NCBI GenBank assembly: GCA_963824085.1
Contig: CAWGNT010000009.1
Location: forward strand, 186,001 to 250,000
DNA length: 64,000 bases
From: JARRNE01 sp963824085
GTDB lineage: Bacteria > Pseudomonadota > Gammaproteobacteria > Chromatiales > Chromatiaceae
Reading direction: 5' to 3'
Numbering within the stretch: position 1 is the first letter of the stretch; every line of letters starts with the position of its first letter. Below the pieces are notes generated by a model that ran no database searches, had not been told where the DNA came from, and was given only the letters and a program-made list of their open reading frames with translations. Positions 59,827-64,000 of this stretch are shown piece by piece. Position numbers and translations under genes: made by a program.

Positions 59827-60251
59827 GCCTCCACCGACCCGCGACGGATGTTACCAAGCCGACCGCCACAGGGCTCAATCTGCGAGGTCGTCTGCTCGGG
59901 CTCCTACCCAACCTGCGCCACAGCCCGCGATCGATGCCGAGTGTCGCTTGCAGGATGACCCGCTGCCCACGACGCATCGCAACTACCGCGAGCAATGGGA
60001 CTCACGCACTTCAAGCGCCGAATACTTCGCAGCGTTTGCCACAGGATCTGCCTCTGGACGGGATGAGGGGAGTGTGAGAAACGCCTCAGCACCGCCGAGA
60101 AATTGCGCTATGCTTTTTGGGCTGGTCGACGGCGTCGCAGCAGAGGAAGCAGGGCCATATTGGCTGTGATCTTGGCAAGGCCCACACGGGTGTGGTGGTA
60201 CGGACGCCCTTGCGCGCGAGCCGATCGCTAGGCGGAAGAGGGGAATCGGGA
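59827..60251. other. 425-bp spacer, no supportable gene
   Basis: Open frames on both strands are Arg/Pro/Ser-rich and give no family resemblance. A plus-strand frame continuous with the RRM gene begins at 60117 but its first 45 codons look noncoding. I see no clear promoter. Confidence 0.5.
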
Positions 60252-60659
60252 ATGTTAGGTAAGCGCGGCTCTGTCATGGTTTTTCTTCGGGGCATACCTG
60301 AGAATTTGACGCGCAAGGAGCTGAAGGCTTTCGTCATGCCGGCGGTCAGGACCGCTACGGGACGCTCCGGCGGCCTGAAAGGGGCTGTTTCCGGCTGTAC
60401 GATCCTTCGCATGACCGACCCTCAGAGCGGTGCCACCGAGTTTCACGGTTTGGTGGAAATTCACCCCGCAAAGGTTGCTATCCACGCCATCGCGGAGCTC
60501 AACGGCAAGAAGCTTGGCGGGCAGAGGATCGAAGTGCGGCGCTACCAGCCGCGCTCCGCCCTTCGCGCCCAGAGCCTCGAAGTCGTTGCAGACGAAGTCG
60601 ACCCCGGGACCGCTCGGGAACGGCGGCGAAACCTCAAGATCGATCTCGTCAACGCCTGA
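60252..60659 (+). CDS. Small RRM-like RNA-binding protein
   Basis: 135 residues from ATG 60252 (GGGAATCGGGA upstream). A single RRM-like fold: RNP2-like VMVFLRGIPENLTRKELKAFV at residues 8-28, a loop, then TILRMTDPQSGATEFHGLVEIHPAKVAIHAIAELNGKKLGGQRIEVRRY (50-98), where the RNP1 octamer is degenerate (no clear aromatic pair). A basic tail follows. Bacterial RRM proteins are small and bind RNA with unknown targets. It converges with nhaA. Confidence 0.75.
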   Translation: MLGKRGSVMVFLRGIPENLTRKELKAFVMPAVRTATGRSGGLKGAVSGCTILRMTDPQSGATEFHGLVEIHPAKVAIHAIAELNGKKLGGQRIEVRRYQPRSALRAQSLEVVADEVDPGTARERRRNLKIDLVNA

Positions 60660-60717
60660 TCCCGCCGTCGTTCCCGATGTTGACAGAAAGGGCCTCAGCG
60701 GATCCCCGTTTCCGCGC

Positions 60718-61902
60718 TCACTCCCCGGAGCGAGACGGCCTGAAGATCCTGAGTAAGAGATAACCCGCCACCGCCGATAGCGCGGAGCCGAGCAGGATTC
60801 CCAACCTGTCCCCCGCGATATCGCCCGAGGTCGCCGCGTGCTCAAAGGCCAGTGATGTGATGAAGAGGCTCATGGTGAAGCCGATACCGCACAGCACACT
60901 CACGCCGTAAAACCCCGTCCAGGTCGCGCCCGCCGGCAGTCGCGCCCACCCCAAGGCGATGACGACCCCGCAGAACAACATGATGCCCACCTGCTTACCC
61001 AGGAACAGACCTCCCGCAATACCGAGCGGGACCGGGCCCAGCAGAACGTCCAGCGATATACCGTGCAGCGAGACGCCCGCGTTGGCAAACGCAAAAACGG
61101 GGACGATGGCAAACGCGACCCAAGGGTGGAGATCGTGCTCGAGCTGACGCAGCGGCGAGTAGCTGCCTGATAGACGGGTGCGCAGGGGAATTGCGAAGCC
61201 CAGGGCAACGCCCGCGAGGGTCGCATGGACGCCCGACTTGAGCACCGAAACCCAAAGCACAACACCGACGAGCACATAGGCTGAGAGCCGAGTGACATGC
61301 AGCAAGTTCAGCACCAGGAGCACGCCGAGGGCGACGCTCGCGGCGACGAGGCTTCCGTAGGACAATTCAGACGTATAAAAGAGCGCAATGACAACGATGG
61401 CACCAAGGTCATCGAAGATCGCCAGCGCCAACAGGAATACCCGCAAAGACAAGGGGATGCGCTTACCGAGAAGCGCCAGCACACCGAGAGAGAAGGCAAT
61501 GTCCGTCGCTGCTGGAATCGCCCATCCGTCGATTGCCGCTGCGTCACCCCAGTTCAGCCAGACGTAGAGAAGCGCAGGTACCGCCATCCCGCCCACCGCC
61601 CCGAAGGCCGGAAGGACGATCTGGGACGGGCTCGAGAGCTCGCCCTCCAGAATTTCCCGCTTCACCTCCAGGCCAATCAACAGAAAGAAGACCGCCATCA
61701 GGCCGTCATTGATCCACAGCAACAACGGCTTGTAGATCTCAAAGGCCCCAACGCGGACAGCCACGGGCGTCTGCAGCAGCGCGTCATATACCCAATCGAG
61801 AGGGGAGTTCTTGATCAGCATCGCGCAAAGCGCCGCAAACACCAGGACGATGCCGCCAGCGGAATCCTGTTTCATGAAGTCTTGGAGCCAGGTGGAGACC
61901 AC
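60718..61902 (-). CDS. nhaA: Na+/H+ antiporter NhaA
   Basis: 394 residues from GTG 61900-61902, one base after the upstream stop (TGA-C-GTG), with GGAG 8 nt ahead. Twelve helices; the transport Asp pair lies in FLLALAIFDDLGAIVVIALFYT. Other hallmarks: INDGLMAVFFLLIGLEVKREIL, WAIPAATDIAFSLGVLALLG, VGVVLWVSVLKSGVHATLAGVALGF (Lys on TM10), and CGIGFTMSLFITSLAF. It expels Na+ using the proton gradient and gives alkaline and salt tolerance. The upstream frame to 61941 is possible but overlaps its neighbour. Confidence 0.95.
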   Translation of the reverse strand: MVSTWLQDFMKQDSAGGIVLVFAALCAMLIKNSPLDWVYDALLQTPVAVRVGAFEIYKPLLLWINDGLMAVFFLLIGLEVKREILEGELSSPSQIVLPAFGAVGGMAVPALLYVWLNWGDAAAIDGWAIPAATDIAFSLGVLALLGKRIPLSLRVFLLALAIFDDLGAIVVIALFYTSELSYGSLVAASVALGVLLVLNLLHVTRLSAYVLVGVVLWVSVLKSGVHATLAGVALGFAIPLRTRLSGSYSPLRQLEHDLHPWVAFAIVPVFAFANAGVSLHGISLDVLLGPVPLGIAGGLFLGKQVGIMLFCGVVIALGWARLPAGATWTGFYGVSVLCGIGFTMSLFITSLAFEHAATSGDIAGDRLGILLGSALSAVAGYLLLRIFRPSRSGE

Positions 61903-61903
61903 G

Positions 61904-62530
61904 TCAATCACTCCTCTCGGGGCTGAGTTCGTTACTGTCACTCAGGATTCCGCAAAGCGAAACATAGGCCTCCGCGTAGATCCCAGGGGCGCTCTCCTCG
62001 CGCGGTCCAGCAACGTTGAGGGTGCCGACCCCATTGTCCCGCAACCAAACCCTGACGGCGCGGAGTTTCGATTCGCCCGCCAGATCCAGTGCCAACAACG
62101 GCCGACCGTAGCGGGCAGCGATCTCCGCGGTGAGGCGAGTACCGCCGCGCATCTCCCGGCGGCACATGATGAGGGTCGCATCCGAGTCGCGGACGTTCCA
62201 TTCCGTGCGTTGCCGATAGGCACGCGACGGCGTCTCCAAAAGCGGGTAGCGCTCGGAGATCGGTCCATCCTCCGCACGACGGCCGAGGGGGCACCAGCCG
62301 CCGATGTCGATGCCCAATCGCAGGGCGGCGTCCAGGGCTGCACGGTCGACACCGGTCTGACCACCGCTAACGACCCTCTTGGGCAACCGATCCATGCCCT
62401 CGCGAACGGGACTAGGCGCCGCGCTGCGCTTGCGGTGCAGCCCTTCGATCAGCTCGCGGTCGCGGCGGGCGAAGTAGCTGTCCTCTTCCGCCTGACCCTT
62501 CAGTCTCAGTTTTTCATCAAAGCTGCTCAT
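61904..62530 (-). CDS. SLOG-family protein (putative molybdenum carrier, PF12694-like)
   Basis: 208 residues. The N-terminal 45 (MSSFDEKLRLKGQAEEDSYF, ARRDRELIEGLHRK) are a charged helix. The domain has the signature KRVVSGGQTGVDRAALDAALRLGIDIGGWCPLGRRAEDG (51-89), then ISERYPLLET and NVAGPREESAPGIY. In this Rossmann-like family GGQTGxDRxAL is the nucleotide/ligand loop. The molybdenum-carrier name rests on fold only; SLOG domains more broadly bind nucleotide derivatives. It is followed within one base by nhaA, so the pair is probably co-translated. Confidence 0.8.
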   Translation of the reverse strand: MSSFDEKLRLKGQAEEDSYFARRDRELIEGLHRKRSAAPSPVREGMDRLPKRVVSGGQTGVDRAALDAALRLGIDIGGWCPLGRRAEDGPISERYPLLETPSRAYRQRTEWNVRDSDATLIMCRREMRGGTRLTAEIAARYGRPLLALDLAGESKLRAVRVWLRDNGVGTLNVAGPREESAPGIYAEAYVSLCGILSDSNELSPERSD

Positions 62531-62754
62531 GACCGCCGCCAAGAGGCATCCGCACCACGCCCTGAACCATAGGGCCTAGGACGCCAGTCCATCGTGGCAC
62601 AGCGTCTCACGGGAGCCAAGACCCAATCGCCGACGGTGCGGCAAAGAGCGTCATGGCTCAACTTTGAGTGGAGACAACGGGTCGGGTGCGGGTCGGCTCG
62701 ACCCTTGGCGTCCGCAACCCGGGACCGGAAAACCGAAAAAGCACTTGCGACCGG

Positions 62755-62760
62755 TATAAA
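62755..62760 (+). promoter_or_regulatory. Candidate -10 box upstream of ppk
   Basis: TATAAA (62755-62760) lies 45 nt before the ppk ATG. The -35 at 17 nt reads ACCGAA, a poor match, so an activator may be needed; phosphate-starvation control is common for ppk but no Pho box is apparent to me. Confidence 0.3.
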
Positions 62761-62805
62761 ATGCTCAAAATCATACTACCGACGCAAACCAGGACCCGGA
62801 GCCCC

Positions 62806-64000
62806 ATGCGCAAGACCGACGCCCATGCCCTTGTCCACGCTCCAAGCGACCTAGAGGCCGTCGAAGCGTTGACGGCGCAGACCCAGTCCGCTGCCCCGGC
62901 GACCCCGGAGATCGACCTCGATGACCCGTCGCTCTACCGCAATCGAGAGCTGACCTGGCTCGCGTTCAATCGTCGCGTGCTCAACGAGGCGGCCGACCCC
63001 CGCACACCCTTACTGGAGCGGGTCAAGTTCCTCGCCATCGTGGCGGACAATCTGGACGAGTTCTTCATGAAGCGCATCGGCGGACTCAAGCAGCAGATCG
63101 CCGCTGGTGTGCACACAAAGACCGTGGACGGACGGACACCCTCCCAGCAGGCTCACGACTGCCAGGCAGAGATCCGAGAGATACAGGCCGACCAGAAGCG
63201 CATCTTCGACGAGCTGGTCGCCTTGCTCGAGATCCACCAGATCCGGTTGGTAAAAGTCCAGGATCTGCCTCCCGAGGCCCGCGCACGGCTGCGCGACCAG
63301 TTCCGCACCAACATCTTCCCCATGCTCACGCCGCTTGCCATGGACCCGGCGCACCCGTTCCCCTTCATCTCGAACCTGGCACTGAATCTTCTCGTCACCC
63401 TGCGCTTCCCGGGAGGTACCGAGACGCACATGGCCAGGGTCAAGGTTCCGGTGAGCAAGGACGTGTCCAAGCGCCTGATTCAGGTGGACGGCGTGAATAC
63501 CTTCGTCACCCTTGACGATCTCATCGCCAACAACCTGGACATGCTCTTCCCGGGGATGGAGATCGCCACCTGCGAGATCTTCCGGGTCACGCGCAACGCC
63601 ATCGTGGAGCCGGCTGAGGAGGCCGCGAACGATCTCCTGGAGCTCATCGAGACGGAGCTGCGCGAGCGTCACTTCGCGCCCATCGTACGCCTCGAGGTGC
63701 AGAAGGGCATGGACCCGGTGCACCGCGGAATGCTGGCGGCGGAGCTGGGGCTCAACGAGGAAGAAGACGTCTTCGAGATCGAGGGAATGATGGCCCTGCG
63801 CGACCTCTTCGAGCTAGCTGGCCTGGACATGCCGGCACTGCATGACCCGCCCCACCGCCCAGGCGATCACCCCCTCCTCGGAAACGACCGCCGCAACATC
63901 TTTCACATCATCCGGGAGAACGGACCGCTCCTCCTGCAGCATCCCTACGAGTCTTTCGCCAACACCGTAGAGCGCTTCCTGCGCACCGCAGCCGAGGACC
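62806..64000 (+). CDS. ppk: Polyphosphate kinase 1, 3' part outside the window
   Basis: Membrane-associated kinase that polymerises ATP gamma-phosphate into polyphosphate. 398 residues are visible of an expected ~690. ATG 62806 is preceded by CGGAG. The N domain opens SLYRNRELTWLAFNRRVLNEA, then FLAIVADNLDEFFMKRIGGLKQQ. The H domain shows MLTPLAMDPAHPFPFISNLALNL, the following region KGMDPVHRGMLAAELGLNEEEDVFEI, and the C1 part starts with GPLLLQHPYESFANTVERFL. The catalytic histidines lie beyond the window edge. It is transcribed away from the SLOG/nhaA pair. Confidence 0.95.
   Translation, partial: MRKTDAHALVHAPSDLEAVEALTAQTQSAAPATPEIDLDDPSLYRNRELTWLAFNRRVLNEAADPRTPLLERVKFLAIVADNLDEFFMKRIGGLKQQIAAGVHTKTVDGRTPSQQAHDCQAEIREIQADQKRIFDELVALLEIHQIRLVKVQDLPPEARARLRDQFRTNIFPMLTPLAMDPAHPFPFISNLALNLLVTLRFPGGTETHMARVKVPVSKDVSKRLIQVDGVNTFVTLDDLIANNLDMLFPGMEIATCEIFRVTRNAIVEPAEEAANDLLELIETELRERHFAPIVRLEVQKGMDPVHRGMLAAELGLNEEEDVFEIEGMMALRDLFELAGLDMPALHDPPHRPGDHPLLGNDRRNIFHIIRENGPLLLQHPYESFANTVERFLRTAAED

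Noticed and set aside
1..64000. CRISPR arrays, rRNA or tRNA genes, prophage or transposase genes
   Set aside because: Scanned by eye for regularly spaced repeats, conserved RNA cores and known transposase or integrase motifs; none seen apart from ffs and the MITE-like element.

Overview
The window is high-GC chromosomal DNA from a gammaproteobacterium. The conserved order rpsB-tsf-pyrH-frr-uppS-cdsA-dxr-rseP-bamA-skp-lpxD-fabZ, the succinylase route to diaminopimelate (dapC, dapD, dapE), the minCDE set and the dnaX-ybaB-recR cluster with the 4.5S RNA gene upstream all fit this. The accessory genes (an Mbx-like complex, two GH57 glycoside hydrolases, a phosphotransacetylase-type malic enzyme) suggest a purple-sulfur or sulfur-oxidising relative (Chromatiales/Ectothiorhodospiraceae type). 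That placement is inference.

Layout. 1-12.2 kb: one long minus-strand run from rpsB through translation, isoprenoid, phospholipid and outer-membrane biogenesis genes to a fabZ cut by the window edge. Several start codons are GTG or TTG packed against the previous stop. A divergent control region (11.84-12.25 kb) separates it from map and glnD on the plus strand. 15.9-26.5 kb: a proline-rich secreted protein, a VOC protein, dapC, dapD, an ArsC-family reductase, dapE, then minus-strand minE, minD, minC, hinT, recR, ybaB, dnaX and ffs. 26.6-33 kb: a membrane-associated metallophosphoesterase, a CDP-archaeol-synthase-family protein, a periplasmic binding protein paired with a GGDEF/EAL protein, an AI-2E family permease and a YbaK protein. 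33-45 kb: maeB, a MITE-like element, a GAF-adenylate cyclase, two GH57 genes bracketed by an inverted modular repeat, and a small-ORF/ABC/FtsX export operon. 45.4-46 kb: a histone-H1-like DUF2934 protein.

46.4-58.3 kb is the most striking part. It is a tightly coupled minus-strand operon of 14 genes with the subunit order of the archaeal Mbx complex: MrpE, F, G, an MbxD/MrpA C-terminal-like subunit, MrpB, C, D, a second large antiporter-like subunit, then NuoH, NuoB, NuoC, NuoD. It ends with a protein fusing a NuoI-like 2x[4Fe-4S] subunit to a GltD-like FAD/NAD(P)H module, followed by a ferritin-like protein. The NuoB subunit has the CxxC cluster motif of group 4 hydrogenases and Mbx rather than the tandem Cys of complex I. 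The NuoD subunit keeps only one Cys at each hydrogenase ligand motif, so it should not carry a [NiFe] centre. Two more ferritin-like paralogs lie divergently just upstream of the operon; one of them has lost both EExxH motifs.

The right end holds a small RRM-like protein, nhaA coupled to a SLOG-family (putative molybdenum carrier) gene, and the first two thirds of ppk. I saw no CRISPR array, tRNA, rRNA or intact transposase gene. All functions are assigned by reading motifs and comparing with remembered families; no database search was run.
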